Origin: Verrucomicrobiota bacterium
GTDB lineage: Bacteria; Verrucomicrobiota; Verrucomicrobiia; Methylacidiphilales; JBCCWR01
DNA length: 42,142 nucleotides
Assembly: GCA_039192515.1 (NCBI GenBank)
Contig: JBCCXA010000032.1
Coordinates: 1 to 42,142 of the forward strand
Reading direction: 5' to 3'
Positions 1 through 10,010 of the stretch are shown here, one piece after another; position 1 is the stretch's first letter; every line of letters starts with the position of its first letter. The position numbers and the translations under genes are program-made. Under the pieces are notes generated by a model, which was not told the DNA's origin, did no database searches, and saw only the letters and a program-made list of their open reading frames with translations.

Positions 1-87
1 AAAGTTATGAGCTGCTTGACTTTGGCTCATTCCACCTTCAAGGGCCTGGATGACTTTATCTCTCAAATCCTTACTATATGCCTTCAT
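1..87 (-). mobile_element. IS630-family transposase, N-terminal fragment (cut by window edge)
   Basis: The reverse strand from the ATG at 87 reads MKAYSKDLRDKVIQALEGG and then MSQSQAAHNF before the window ends. This is the typical start of an IS630/Tc1-type transposase with its N-terminal helix-turn-helix. Only 29 codons are visible, so it is unknown whether the gene is intact beyond the edge. The same first residues (MKAYSKDLR) begin a broken copy at 40468 on the plus strand, and the upstream sequences of the two copies match. Recognition is by sequence pattern only. Confidence 0.75.
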
Positions 88-119
88 CCTTAAGCTTATA
101 ATCTCAAACCTCTTAAATG

Positions 120-140
120 TACAGCTTGTTGTTACTTAAT
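120..140 (-). repeat. Left copy of IS630-end inverted repeat
   Basis: The reverse complement of this stretch matches 40415-40435 at 20 of 21 positions, with the shared core TAACAACAAGCTGTA. In both copies the repeat lies exactly 32 bp before the ATG of an IS630-type transposase reading frame, and those 32 bp are also partly conserved. It is most likely the transposase-proximal end of the element. The two copies are inverted with respect to each other and bracket the biosynthetic cluster. Confidence 0.7.
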
Positions 141-151
141 TAGTAAATGCT

Positions 152-490
152 CTAGTTGTCTTTAGCAGAGTGACATTTTTCATGAGCTTGTTGGAGTTCG
201 CGCAAGCTGACGTGCGTATAAACCTGTGTGGTCTCTAGATGCTCATGACCTAGCATCTCTTGAATATGTCGAATATCGCAGCTATTTTCAAGAAGACCTG
301 TGGCAATACTATGCCTAAATAAATGACAGCTTCCAGATTTGCCAATATCGGCTTTATCAATACATTGACTCACTTGGTGAGTAATCCGACTCGGCTTAAT
401 CCTAGTCCCCTGAGCATTCAAGAATGGTACTTGTTCACAGCCATCTACACCTTCAACCAATAAAGTTTGATGAAAGTGCGATGATGGCTT
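152..490 (-). pseudogene. Tyrosine recombinase (XerC/D or phage-integrase type), C-terminal stump
   Basis: About 112 codons are open, ending at 152. The only start available in the open part is a TTG at 460, and a stop lies upstream at 491-493. The visible part is the end of the catalytic domain: the HxxR box (HLFRHS), the second His of the LGHEHLETTQ segment and the nucleophilic Tyr of QVYTHV. The first catalytic Arg/Lys region and the whole N-terminal DNA-binding domain are missing, since an intact family member is about 300 residues. It is therefore a remnant and cannot work alone. It sits just inside the left IS630 fragment and suggests past integrase-linked mobility. Confidence 0.75.
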
Positions 491-563
491 TTATAGGGAC
501 CTCTTCCTATAAGGAGCTGAATTCGATTAAAGTGTTGCATTCCCAAACGCTAACACTGCTTTA

Positions 564-788
564 CTATTCCTCAGTAATCTCATATTGGGCGTAAAAGGAA
601 TCTAATTGTTGCTTTAGCTTTTTATCTTCAGGGAATATCGACAAACCTCTCTCTAACATATTCAAAGCCCCAGCAGGATTATCATTTTTTAAGTATATAT
701 TTGAGAGGTTCACATAACTCTCGTTGTATCCCCGCTTAGGTTGCTGATTTTCCTGAATAGTAAGTAATTTTTCATACTCAGTTAAGCT
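564..788 (-). pseudogene. TPR-like protein, C-terminal stump
   Basis: An open frame begins directly after a TAG at 789-791 and stops at 564. It reads through LLTIQENQQPK, then NLSNIYLKNDNPAGALNMLE and GLSIFPEDKKLK, ending YAQYEITEE. The pattern of small residues and paired helices (NIYL..GDxxxAL..LE.GL..FP) is that of a tetratricopeptide repeat. There is no ATG near the front, and the frame overlaps the end of the MATE gene by 11 bases, so it looks like the 3' remainder of a gene cut off when the cluster arrived or rearranged. Function cannot be given. This is the whole content of the gap left of the MATE gene besides about 70 bases with no visible signal. Confidence 0.45.
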
Positions 789-2127
789 CTAAAAGATGTT
801 TCCTGCGTTCGTAATACATCCACCAACGGATGCTCAAAAAGACTGCTTTAAGTGCTTCTTCCATAAGTAAAACATACCATAAGCCTATAACACCCAATCC
901 CCAAGTAACTGCAAACAAATAAGCAATGGGGACGCTGATACACCACATCATAATTTGAGTGCCAGCTACAGGAACCAAAACATCACCTATGGTCTTACTA
1001 GAAAAATAAAGAACCGTATTTACCGCACTAAAAGGCTGTGCAAAAACAGTTATCCAAAGCAATTTCTGACCCATCTGAATAATCTTAGGATCCTTGGTAA
1101 AAAGGCCTAATAAAGGTTTCGCGAAACTTGCCAAAATAATCGCACCAAGTGTTGTGACAATAATAGCTACCACAGAGGATTTCCACATGCAACGGGTCAG
1201 TTCATCCCACTTCTTTGCCCCATAACGATAACCAATCATAACTTCATTTGCTTGACTCAGAGACATCAAGAGGACAGTTAAAACCGTAGAAAGTGCCCAA
1301 GTAAAAGATCGGCTCAAGACCATAGTGACTCCCATACCTGCAATGAAGCTCACCAAAAGCATTTGATAAAATCCGTAAGCCAAATTGTCTAAAGCTAAGG
1401 GCCAACCTAATTGAAACATCGGTTTTGCACGTGCAAGGAAATCAGGATAAGTTCTTTTCCAAAAGGTGGGAAAAAAGGATAAGCGTTTCGCTAAAACAAT
1501 AAGTAAAGCGATAACTGCAGCCACTCGTATGATAAAAGTTGCTAAAGAGGAACCTAGAACACCCAGGCTTGGAATAGGACCCATGCCCAAAATTAACACA
1601 TAGGCCAGAATCAAATAAGCTACTTGAGCGGTAATCCCTAAGACGAGCATGATTCGAGTTTCCCCATAACCACGCAGCATAGCTGTTCCTGCCATCATCA
1701 TACCATTAAAGATGATGGTAAACCCTCCAACCCTAAGGTAGATTTCTGCACCCACAACCGTTTCATCTGGACAATTCAAAGCAGCCACCCACCAAGGTGC
1801 TCCAGCCATAATAATGACTCCCAGAAGAAATCCGAGCAGTGCATTGCCCACAAAAGAGGCTTCTGCAAAACGCTCTGCCTCTTTAGGCTCTTTCGAGCCC
1901 AATTTGCGAGAGATCATAACCACAGACCCAGCAGCAAAAAAAGCTGAGAGATCAAAAGCGACTAATAAAATTTGATTAGCCAGACTGACAGATGCAGCGG
2001 CTGTTTCGGAGTAAGAACTAATTATCATGGTATCAACCAACATGACAATCATTCCACTCAAGGCAGTCAAGAGAAGTGGCCAACTGAGTTGAAAGAGTGT
2101 TTTCTGAGTGCGATCAATTTCACTCAT
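778..2127 (-). CDS. MATE-family efflux transporter
   Basis: This 449-residue inner-membrane protein has about twelve hydrophobic segments in two halves, the usual size and plan for the MATE (multi antimicrobial extrusion) family, which exports organic cations and natural products by Na+ or H+ antiport. The N-terminus (TLFQLSWPLLLTALSGMIVM followed by VDTMIISSYS) is the family's first-helix pattern, and a related FQLGWPLALDNLAYG opens the second half near residue 238. Its ATG overlaps the stop of the upstream NRPS by four bases (ATGA), so it is the last gene of the minus-strand operon and is probably translationally coupled. The likely role is export of, or self-protection against, the cluster product. 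The substrate is inferred from context only. Confidence 0.93.
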   Translation of the reverse strand: MSEIDRTQKTLFQLSWPLLLTALSGMIVMLVDTMIISSYSETAAASVSLANQILLVAFDLSAFFAAGSVVMISRKLGSKEPKEAERFAEASFVGNALLGFLLGVIIMAGAPWWVAALNCPDETVVGAEIYLRVGGFTIIFNGMMMAGTAMLRGYGETRIMLVLGITAQVAYLILAYVLILGMGPIPSLGVLGSSLATFIIRVAAVIALLIVLAKRLSFFPTFWKRTYPDFLARAKPMFQLGWPLALDNLAYGFYQMLLVSFIAGMGVTMVLSRSFTWALSTVLTVLLMSLSQANEVMIGYRYGAKKWDELTRCMWKSSVVAIIVTTLGAIILASFAKPLLGLFTKDPKIIQMGQKLLWITVFAQPFSAVNTVLYFSSKTIGDVLVPVAGTQIMMWCISVPIAYLFAVTWGLGVIGLWYVLLMEEALKAVFLSIRWWMYYERRKHLLELN

Positions 2128-5100
2128 GATTCTTCGCCGAAGCTGACCTGTGAGAAGATATCATTTAATTGACTTGAGTCCACGCCAAGTAAATCAGCAT
2201 CCACTTCATTGTTCGATTCTAGGCTTTTACCTATATCTATTATATGGGTCAAAAACTCATCAGCCCACAGAATTAATTCTTCCTCATGAAACAGAGACGC
2301 ATTATAAGACCACTTCCCTTGAAATTCATCCTTTTCGATCCAACAATCGATGACTATAGGATTTTGTAAAACATTTTCCTTTGCCACGCTATCTCCTGGA
2401 ACTGGCAAACGTTCAAACCAACTTAAATTCATACCCGCATCGATTACTCCTAAAAAATTAAAAGCTAAGATAGGGCTAAGCGATAGCAACTCATCTTTTC
2501 CAAGGTAACGCAACATGCCATAACTCAATCCTTTGTGAGGAACTTGATCTAAATTCTCCTGAATTTGCTTAACATAAGCTTCCATTTCCATTTCATTTGA
2601 AATAGCCAAATTAAAAGGATAAAGGGAGGTAAACCAGCCTATGGTCCTTGATAAATCAAGGTTTTGACCTAATGCTTCAGAATCTCTACCATGTGACTCA
2701 AGCATCACAGTCATGCTTTTCTTATCTGTTCGTTTTGCAAAAGATCGCCCCAACGCAGTAAGTAAAAGAGGTAAGATAGGGTTCCTCTTAAATGAATCTG
2801 TCTCTTCTTTAGAAAGGTGTAAGGGAATCATCTTAGTCACACCACTTTTTTTTCTTTCGATGACATGTTTAAGTGAAAAGCTCTCTAATGTTGCACTATT
2901 CCCAACAACTTTTTTCCAGTAGTTTTTGCTTTCAGAAATTTGCTCTGTCATGTGACACAGATGTTTTGTCCATGCCTCATAGCTCAGAGTTTTAGCAGGC
3001 AAGAGAATCGATTCAGTCGTTTCAGCCTGGTCATAAGCTTCATAGAAATCTTCCAGCAAAATTTTCCACGAAACAGCATCGACCGCACAATGGTGAGCTA
3101 CTAGAAGTAAAGTAGTTGAACCATCTGCTCCTGTAAAACCTGCAACAAGAAAGATCGGACCCCTTTCTAAATGAAAACTTGATTGAACCCTCTGCACTAC
3201 CTCATGTAATTCCTTCTCATCACACCATTCGATAGAAGGCGCAGAAACATCTGCGTAATAAAGCTTACTTTTATTCGACTCTTTCCATCTGATACGTAGT
3301 GCATCATGATGTTTGAACAATGCGACCAGAGCTCGATCCAAGCGATCTCTATCTAAAGCTACAGCTGTTCTCAAACAAGCTGCCTGATTAAAGTGATGAG
3401 GATTTGTAAGGTGAAGTTCTTGAAACCACTGTTGCACAGGAAGTTTCTCAAATGCCTCTCCACTAGGCTCAGCTAAAGGGCTCGGTACAGTAGAGACATC
3501 CTTCTCAACAATGGTTGCGAATTCTTGGATGGTCTGATATTGGAATAATTGAGCAGGTGTTGCTTGGTAACCTGCTTTCTTGAGGCGACTGATAATCTGC
3601 AAAGCAATAATAGAATCGCCCCCTAATTCGAAGAAATTATCTTGTAAACTTATTTCTTTGACAGGCAAAACCGATTGCCATGTTGAACGCAGCAGTTCTT
3701 CAATTTCCCCACCACTTTCTGAAATATTTTGATCTGATTGCCATGTTGGCTCAGGAAGTTGGCTACGATCAAACTTACCATTTTTTGTCAGAGGTAGTTG
3801 CTTTAATACAACGAACTTAGTAGGTATCATTTGAGGCGGTAGCTTGTCTGAAAGCGTATTACGCAATGCACTCTCTTCTAGCGCATCATTTTCAGACACA
3901 ACATAAGCGACAAGTCGTTTCTTAGCGGAATGATCAGTTCTACCTACGACGATAGCCTCACCAATTTCAGCATGCTTTCGCAAAGCCAATTCAATCTCTC
4001 CTGGTTCAATTCGAAAGCCACGAATCTTAAGTTGCTGATCCATTCTCCCTAGGAACTCGATCTCTCCATCCTCACGGTAACGAACTCGATCACCTGTTTT
4101 ATAAAGTGTTAAATTGGCATCAGTCGGCTCATCACATTCAGGATCTACAAAAGGATTTGGTATATAGTTTTCCGCAGTTCTTGCAGCTTGTTTGAGATAA
4201 CCTCGGGTAAGCCCTCTTCCTCCAATATATAACTCGCCTTCGGCTCCTCTAGGAACTAATTGCAGATCTTCATCCAAAATATAAACTTCTGTATTAGAAA
4301 TGACATGGCCGATCGGTGCTCGAAACATCTTGTCAATTTCGTCATGATCACATGGATAAAAAGTGGAATAGGTTGTCCCTTCTGTCGGACCATAAAAATT
4401 AATAATTTGCGTATGCGGCAGTAATATTTTCGCCTTTCGCAAATGCTCCATGGATAATACTTCACCACCTGTCATGATATGCTTCACTGACTGAATAGTC
4501 TCAATGCCCTCATCAATTAGTAGATGAAACAATCCTGTTGTAATCCATAAGATGGTAACTTTATGTTGGTAAATAAGGTCTGAAATCTCCTCTATGGTCG
4601 GAGTACCTCTTCCAGTTAGAATAAGAGATCCCCCATTTAACAAAGCCCCCCAAATCTCAAATGTAGAAGCATCAAATCCAAGAGGTGCATCTTGCAAAAT
4701 AATCTGCTCGGAAGACAAAGGCACATAGTTAGTCTCCCGCACAAGTCTAACCACTCCATCATGTGTTGCACAAACTCCTTTGGGCGTTCCCGTAGATCCA
4801 GATGTGTACATGATGTAGGCTAGATTAGCTGGGAATATTGCATCGTTTTGATGATTGGAAACCTCAACTGGCTTTCTATCACTCATGACGAAAAAACCTC
4901 TTGATTGATCAAATATTTCTACTTCCTGGTCAGGGAGAAAGGTCTCCAATACTTCTCTCGTATCAGCATAGATGAAGGCGATCTCGGCATCTTCTATCAT
5001 CCAATCCAAACGAGCCTGAGGCAAAGATGGATCAAGTGGAACAAAAACACCTCCCGCTTTTAAGATAGCCAGCATCGCTCCAATAGTTTCGATTGAGCGA

Positions 5101-8100
5101 TTTGCTATCACTCCAACTTTGGTTTCTGTACAGATCCCTAATCTTGCTAGTTCTTTTGCTAGAGTATCCGTACTCTGATTTAACTCTTGATAAGTGATTT
5201 GTTGATTACCTTGCACCATAGCAATCTTAAGAGGTGTTTCAGTAACCTGACGTTGGAAACAAGCCCCTATCGTTTGCTTTGGCAATTGGGAAGGCCTTGC
5301 CTCTCTACCCCAAGAGACCAGTTGACCTTGCTTCAACATATCAAGACACATCAGAGAAGAAATTGGCTGATCCAAGGCCTCGGGAATTTCATTAATTAAG
5401 TGAATAAAATTTTCTGTTAGTTCAAAAATTGTCTCTTCTCTAAATAATTCTGTGCGATATTCAAAATTCCCAATGACACCATCTTCTACCTCTTGCATTA
5501 GGAGACTGAGATCAAACTTCGCCGTATTAGTATTTAAAGAGATAGGTTCCCATTCTAAACCTTCCGCTTGCGCACGATCAAAAGGAGCATTCTGTAACGC
5601 AAACAAAACTTGAAAAAGTGGAGTCGTAGAACGACTACGAGGAACATCTAGAAGCTCAACAATCTCATCAAAGGGAACATCCTGGTATTGATAAGCTTTT
5701 AAAGTTATATCTTTAGACTGAAGTAATAATTCTCTAAAAGTTGGATTGCCCTCAATCCTGTTACGTAGCACCAGGGTATTAACGAATAGTCCAACAATTG
5801 ACTCTAATTCTGATTTTAAACGATTAGCCAAACCTGTGCCAATCGCAATATCTCTTCCAGCACCATAGCGATAAAGTAGTACTGCTAAAACGGTTTGCAG
5901 CGTCATGAAAAGAGTCACTCCAGCATCTTGACTAACCCTATGAAGTGAATCTGTTTGTTTTTTGTTCAACTGGAATCTCCAAGTAGCGCCGCGAGAAGAG
6001 ATTTCTGCTGGCCTCGGAAAGTCAAGAGGTAGTGAAAGCTCTGTTGGCAAGTCTCTTAAAGCTTCTTTCCAATACTCTAGACCTGGCTTCATGTCCTGCT
6101 TGGCTTGCCATTCTGCATAATCAACATAACGAAGCTGATTCTCTTGAATCTTGAGATACCCTTGATAAGCAGCAATCATTTCCTTGACCACGACACCAAC
6201 CGACCATCCATCAACCAATATATGGTGAAAGCAAATGAAAAAAATATTCTCTTGAGGAGCTAGCCTAAAGAGAACGGTTCTCCATAGAGGTGCCTGGGAT
6301 AAATCAAAACCTTTATTAGACTCTTCTTTAGCGCGTTCTTGCCAGATTTTCTCCCGCTCTACTGAATCTTGATCTGTAAGATCGACCTCTTCTATCTTGT
6401 ACTGCCAAGAGGAAATTACATCGGCACAAGGTTCTCCCATCACATCCTTAAAAACAAGACGTAGTCCCTCGTGTTTATTGACGACTTGTTCCCAACTCTT
6501 ATTTAAACTCTCTATAGACAAGTCACCTTTGATACGAACCGCTGATGGAATAACATAAGTAGAAACATCGGACATTAATCCTGACATTAACCACTGCCTC
6601 TTCTGAGCTGCTGAAAGTGGAAGCTTATCTGTTCCCCCATTCCAACGATTAATAGGAGACTGCAAAATCTGTGATGTCTTTAAAAATGAATCCGTAAAAT
6701 CCGCTAACTGCGGATGATCAAAAAGGTTAATCAAAGGCACCCTAATTCCTAATACCTCATGCACTCTACCAACCACTCGAGTAGCCGCTAAAGAATGTCC
6801 TCCCATCTCAAAGAAATGATCCCTACGAGAACTAATTGTAACTCCTAATACCTCCTCCCAAATTTTTGCAACACGTTCCTCTTCGGTAGAAGAGAAACCT
6901 TCTTCTATCAAAGAATAATTTGCTTCGATTTTCCATTTCTCAAGGGCTTTACGATCTACTTTTCGGTTAGGTGTGAGAGGCAAAGATTCAAGTGAAATGA
7001 TCCGATGAGGAATCATATATGATGGTAAATTACCTCTTAGAAAATTCTTTAAATCTGTCTCATCAGTCCCTCGTTTCTGGCTCACAAAACCAACTAGAGC
7101 CTTATTTTTTTGATCACCTTCCGAAACAATCACCGCTGCTTCAGAGATTTCGGAGTGCCTTCTTAAGGCAGATTCGATATCACCTACCTCAATCCTAAAC
7201 CCTCTCAGCTTAATCTGCCCATCCATTCGCCCACCAAACTCGAGTAAACCATCTTCGCGCCAACGGACTAGGTCACCTGTTGTATACCAACCGTCTTGAA
7301 ATTTTTCAGTAGTTAATTCTGTACGCTTCCAATAACCTGGGCTAACTCCTTTCCCTCCAATCCAAAGCTCACCTACTACTCCAATTGGAACCACATTACC
7401 TTCAGAACTCAAAACTCTAAGTGACGTATTCAAAATCGGGTTACCAATTGGGACAGTTTCATTTTGAAGAAGCTTAGGAGTGAGGCGTAGAGCACCAGAC
7501 CACACTGTTGTCTCAGTTGGACCGTAAAGATTCCAAAGCTCTTGAGCCGACTTTAGTAAACGCTTAGCTAAATCATAGCTCAAAGCTTCCCCCCCACAAA
7601 GCACGCGAAGATTGGAAAGGGTTTGCTTGCTCGTTTCTAGTAAAATTTGCCAAGTCGTTGGCGTTGCCTGCATCACATCAACTTGATACTTCTCGATCAA
7701 ATGACTCAAAAGTTCGCCATTACGGGCAGCGCCTGCAGGAGCTAAAACAAAAGTTGCACCAGTCGCTAAAGGGAGAAACAGTTCTAAGAGTGAGATGTCA
7801 AAAGAAATAGTTGTCACCGCTAGAAGCACTTCATCTTTTCTTAGACCCGGTGCATCAGACATTGCCTCCATGAAGTTAAGCAGATTTTCATGTGTGATTG
7901 TAACACCTTTAGGCTGGCCAGTGCTACCGCTTGTGTAAATAAGATATGCTAAGTCACATGGTTGAATATGAAAATCGACACCATTGTTACTTACATGACT
8001 CTCAAATTGTTCTTCACTCAAGGCCAGAAATTTATCTTTTTCTAAAACTTCAGAAAAAATTTCTTTAGCCTGGTGATCGTCTAATTCATGTAGAATAAGA

Positions 8101-10010
8101 CTCAACTCGGCATCCTCAGCCATAAAACGGAGACGTTGCTCCGGAAATTCTTTATCAAGCGGGACATAGGCAGCTCCACATTTCCAGACCGCTAATAATG
8201 TAATCGGCAAGTAATAAGAACGTTCTAAATAGATACCCACTCTATCGCCGCGTTTTAATTTGCGCACATGTCTTAAGTAATCAGCAAGAGAATCTGATTG
8301 GCGTGCCAAGGTTTTGTAATCAAATAAAATTTCTTGGCCATGCTCAGTCTCTGGAATGATAAAAGCAATTTTCTCCGCTTGTCGTGCCACTTGTTGAGCA
8401 AAACCATCCAATATAGAAGAATTTCTTAATTCTCTATATTCTCCCTTTTCCCAATCGCTTTGTAATGTGTGCTCCTCTTCTGTAAGAAAGTTTAAGTCCT
8501 TTGGTTGTTCATCTAACATTCCTACTCTCGAGAGCGGGATTTCAGGATTTTCAACAAGCACCTTCAAAAGATTTTCAAAGTGCTTCATCATTCGCTCAAT
8601 CCTCGTTTGAGTAAATAAAGCACTCCTATACTCAACAGCTAAAAGGAACCCTTCAGAACGCTTAAAAAGATGCCAACTTAAATCAAACTTGGTTTCAGGC
8701 AAGGATAAGGGGATTTGTGAAAGTTTAAGCTCTCTCAATGCTAGATCTGGAGAAGATGCATTTTGCATCATATACCCCTCAGTCTGAGCTTGAAACATAA
8801 TCTCAAATAAAGGGTTACGATTCGAGCTACGATCTGGGGCACTAGCCTCAACTACCTGCGAAAAAGGAACAAATTGATTGGCTAGGCCACCAAGAACTGT
8901 TTTCTTCACTTCGCCCACCCAATCAAGAAAGTTTAAAGGCTTTTCGGTCTCAAGTTGTGTGCGTAACACAAGCGTGTTTACAAAAAAGTTTACGATATCA
9001 CGACACTCTTCATGACGCCTTCCCGAAACCGGAACACCCAAGGAAATATCTTTCTCTCCGGTGTAACGATACAAAAGATATTTAAAAGCCGCTAAGAGAA
9101 TCATAAAGGTTGTTGCGCCTGATCTTTTGGTCAAAGCTTCAATCCTTTCTGACAAAGATAAAGGCAACTGCGCTGTTAAAGTCTTACCTTCAAAACTCAG
9201 ATTTGAAGTTCTTGGAAAATCAGTTGGAAGCTCTATTTGCGTTAAGCCATCTACCTGTTTTTTCCAGTATTTTAATTGATTTTTGGCCTCTTCACTTTCG
9301 AACCAGCTTTGATCCGATTGATAAACAGCATATGTTTTTTTAGACAAAACTTCATTAGATGGTGTAAGCTCAACAGTCCCATCACCTATTGCTTTGCGAT
9401 AAAAAGAGATAAAATCTCTCATGAGAATTCCTCTAGACCACCCATCCGCTACCAAGTGATGAATTACAATCTTGAGTAGCCAACTTGTTTCATTCTCACG
9501 CTCTAACTCCATCCGGTAAAGTGGTCCTTCTGCCAAATCAAAAGGTTCAGCAACATAATCGGTATGATCCACATTAAGAGAATTTTTCACCTCTAAGACC
9601 ATAGAAGCTGGAGGTGTTAAGTACTGATAAGGCTGACCTTTATCATCTAGCCGAAAAACAGTACGAAGCGCCTCGTGACGTTCAACTAATTGATTAAGTG
9701 CTGTTTCCACCAACTCTGGATTCAAGGAGCCTTCGAAACGCCAGCCAAAGGCAATATGGTAAGAACATAGCTTAGGAAATAGCTGGTGTAGCAACCAAAC
9801 GTGTGATTGAGATGGGGAAAGAGGAAGTCGTTCGGGACGTTCCTCTAGCTCAAACAGGCTTAACTCTTTGGAAGTATCTGCCTGAACAATTGATGCCCAA
9901 CTAATCCCTTGTGTTTCTAACTGAGAACGAAAGTGTTCCCGTTGCTTTGGCGTGAGATCAGAAACTCTTGCGCGAAGCGCTGCCAGCTTAACTGGATCAA
10001 TTTGCGACAT
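2124..10010 (-). CDS. Two-module NRPS: C-A(Gly)-T-C-A-T-E
   Basis: This is a 2628-residue synthetase. After an N-terminal helical linker (1-60) come C1 (62-480, HHLVADG at 184-190), A1 (530-1030, YTSGSTGQPKG at 692), T1 (FFEMGGHS, Ser1073), C2 (1128-1550, HHILVDG at 1262), A2 (1580-2090), T2 (GGDS, Ser2133) and a terminal E domain (2188-2600; HHCAVDA at 2306, TIGWFTS, NFLG). By alignment to GrsA the A1 pocket reads DILQLGLVW, one change from the known glycine code. A2 reads DAFWMGFTY, close to valine-type codes but with a bulky Phe, so it is probably aliphatic and uncertain. GGDS in T2 fits a carrier feeding an E domain, so residue two should become D. The C-terminus VDSSQLNDIFSQV resembles a COM donor. 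It overlaps the monooxygenase gene by 14 bases and MATE by 4. Confidence 0.95.
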   Translation of the reverse strand: MSQIDPVKLAALRARVSDLTPKQREHFRSQLETQGISWASIVQADTSKELSLFELEERPERLPLSPSQSHVWLLHQLFPKLCSYHIAFGWRFEGSLNPELVETALNQLVERHEALRTVFRLDDKGQPYQYLTPPASMVLEVKNSLNVDHTDYVAEPFDLAEGPLYRMELERENETSWLLKIVIHHLVADGWSRGILMRDFISFYRKAIGDGTVELTPSNEVLSKKTYAVYQSDQSWFESEEAKNQLKYWKKQVDGLTQIELPTDFPRTSNLSFEGKTLTAQLPLSLSERIEALTKRSGATTFMILLAAFKYLLYRYTGEKDISLGVPVSGRRHEECRDIVNFFVNTLVLRTQLETEKPLNFLDWVGEVKKTVLGGLANQFVPFSQVVEASAPDRSSNRNPLFEIMFQAQTEGYMMQNASSPDLALRELKLSQIPLSLPETKFDLSWHLFKRSEGFLLAVEYRSALFTQTRIERMMKHFENLLKVLVENPEIPLSRVGMLDEQPKDLNFLTEEEHTLQSDWEKGEYRELRNSSILDGFAQQVARQAEKIAFIIPETEHGQEILFDYKTLARQSDSLADYLRHVRKLKRGDRVGIYLERSYYLPITLLAVWKCGAAYVPLDKEFPEQRLRFMAEDAELSLILHELDDHQAKEIFSEVLEKDKFLALSEEQFESHVSNNGVDFHIQPCDLAYLIYTSGSTGQPKGVTITHENLLNFMEAMSDAPGLRKDEVLLAVTTISFDISLLELFLPLATGATFVLAPAGAARNGELLSHLIEKYQVDVMQATPTTWQILLETSKQTLSNLRVLCGGEALSYDLAKRLLKSAQELWNLYGPTETTVWSGALRLTPKLLQNETVPIGNPILNTSLRVLSSEGNVVPIGVVGELWIGGKGVSPGYWKRTELTTEKFQDGWYTTGDLVRWREDGLLEFGGRMDGQIKLRGFRIEVGDIESALRRHSEISEAAVIVSEGDQKNKALVGFVSQKRGTDETDLKNFLRGNLPSYMIPHRIISLESLPLTPNRKVDRKALEKWKIEANYSLIEEGFSSTEEERVAKIWEEVLGVTISSRRDHFFEMGGHSLAATRVVGRVHEVLGIRVPLINLFDHPQLADFTDSFLKTSQILQSPINRWNGGTDKLPLSAAQKRQWLMSGLMSDVSTYVIPSAVRIKGDLSIESLNKSWEQVVNKHEGLRLVFKDVMGEPCADVISSWQYKIEEVDLTDQDSVEREKIWQERAKEESNKGFDLSQAPLWRTVLFRLAPQENIFFICFHHILVDGWSVGVVVKEMIAAYQGYLKIQENQLRYVDYAEWQAKQDMKPGLEYWKEALRDLPTELSLPLDFPRPAEISSRGATWRFQLNKKQTDSLHRVSQDAGVTLFMTLQTVLAVLLYRYGAGRDIAIGTGLANRLKSELESIVGLFVNTLVLRNRIEGNPTFRELLLQSKDITLKAYQYQDVPFDEIVELLDVPRSRSTTPLFQVLFALQNAPFDRAQAEGLEWEPISLNTNTAKFDLSLLMQEVEDGVIGNFEYRTELFREETIFELTENFIHLINEIPEALDQPISSLMCLDMLKQGQLVSWGREARPSQLPKQTIGACFQRQVTETPLKIAMVQGNQQITYQELNQSTDTLAKELARLGICTETKVGVIANRSIETIGAMLAILKAGGVFVPLDPSLPQARLDWMIEDAEIAFIYADTREVLETFLPDQEVEIFDQSRGFFVMSDRKPVEVSNHQNDAIFPANLAYIMYTSGSTGTPKGVCATHDGVVRLVRETNYVPLSSEQIILQDAPLGFDASTFEIWGALLNGGSLILTGRGTPTIEEISDLIYQHKVTILWITTGLFHLLIDEGIETIQSVKHIMTGGEVLSMEHLRKAKILLPHTQIINFYGPTEGTTYSTFYPCDHDEIDKMFRAPIGHVISNTEVYILDEDLQLVPRGAEGELYIGGRGLTRGYLKQAARTAENYIPNPFVDPECDEPTDANLTLYKTGDRVRYREDGEIEFLGRMDQQLKIRGFRIEPGEIELALRKHAEIGEAIVVGRTDHSAKKRLVAYVVSENDALEESALRNTLSDKLPPQMIPTKFVVLKQLPLTKNGKFDRSQLPEPTWQSDQNISESGGEIEELLRSTWQSVLPVKEISLQDNFFELGGDSIIALQIISRLKKAGYQATPAQLFQYQTIQEFATIVEKDVSTVPSPLAEPSGEAFEKLPVQQWFQELHLTNPHHFNQAACLRTAVALDRDRLDRALVALFKHHDALRIRWKESNKSKLYYADVSAPSIEWCDEKELHEVVQRVQSSFHLERGPIFLVAGFTGADGSTTLLLVAHHCAVDAVSWKILLEDFYEAYDQAETTESILLPAKTLSYEAWTKHLCHMTEQISESKNYWKKVVGNSATLESFSLKHVIERKKSGVTKMIPLHLSKEETDSFKRNPILPLLLTALGRSFAKRTDKKSMTVMLESHGRDSEALGQNLDLSRTIGWFTSLYPFNLAISNEMEMEAYVKQIQENLDQVPHKGLSYGMLRYLGKDELLSLSPILAFNFLGVIDAGMNLSWFERLPVPGDSVAKENVLQNPIVIDCWIEKDEFQGKWSYNASLFHEEELILWADEFLTHIIDIGKSLESNNEVDADLLGVDSSQLNDIFSQVSFGEES

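Noticed and set aside
2124..10010. Terminal domain of the minus-strand NRPS as a third condensation domain
   Set aside because: The TIGWFTS, SHGRD and NFLG motifs and the GGDS carrier before it are those of an epimerisation domain.
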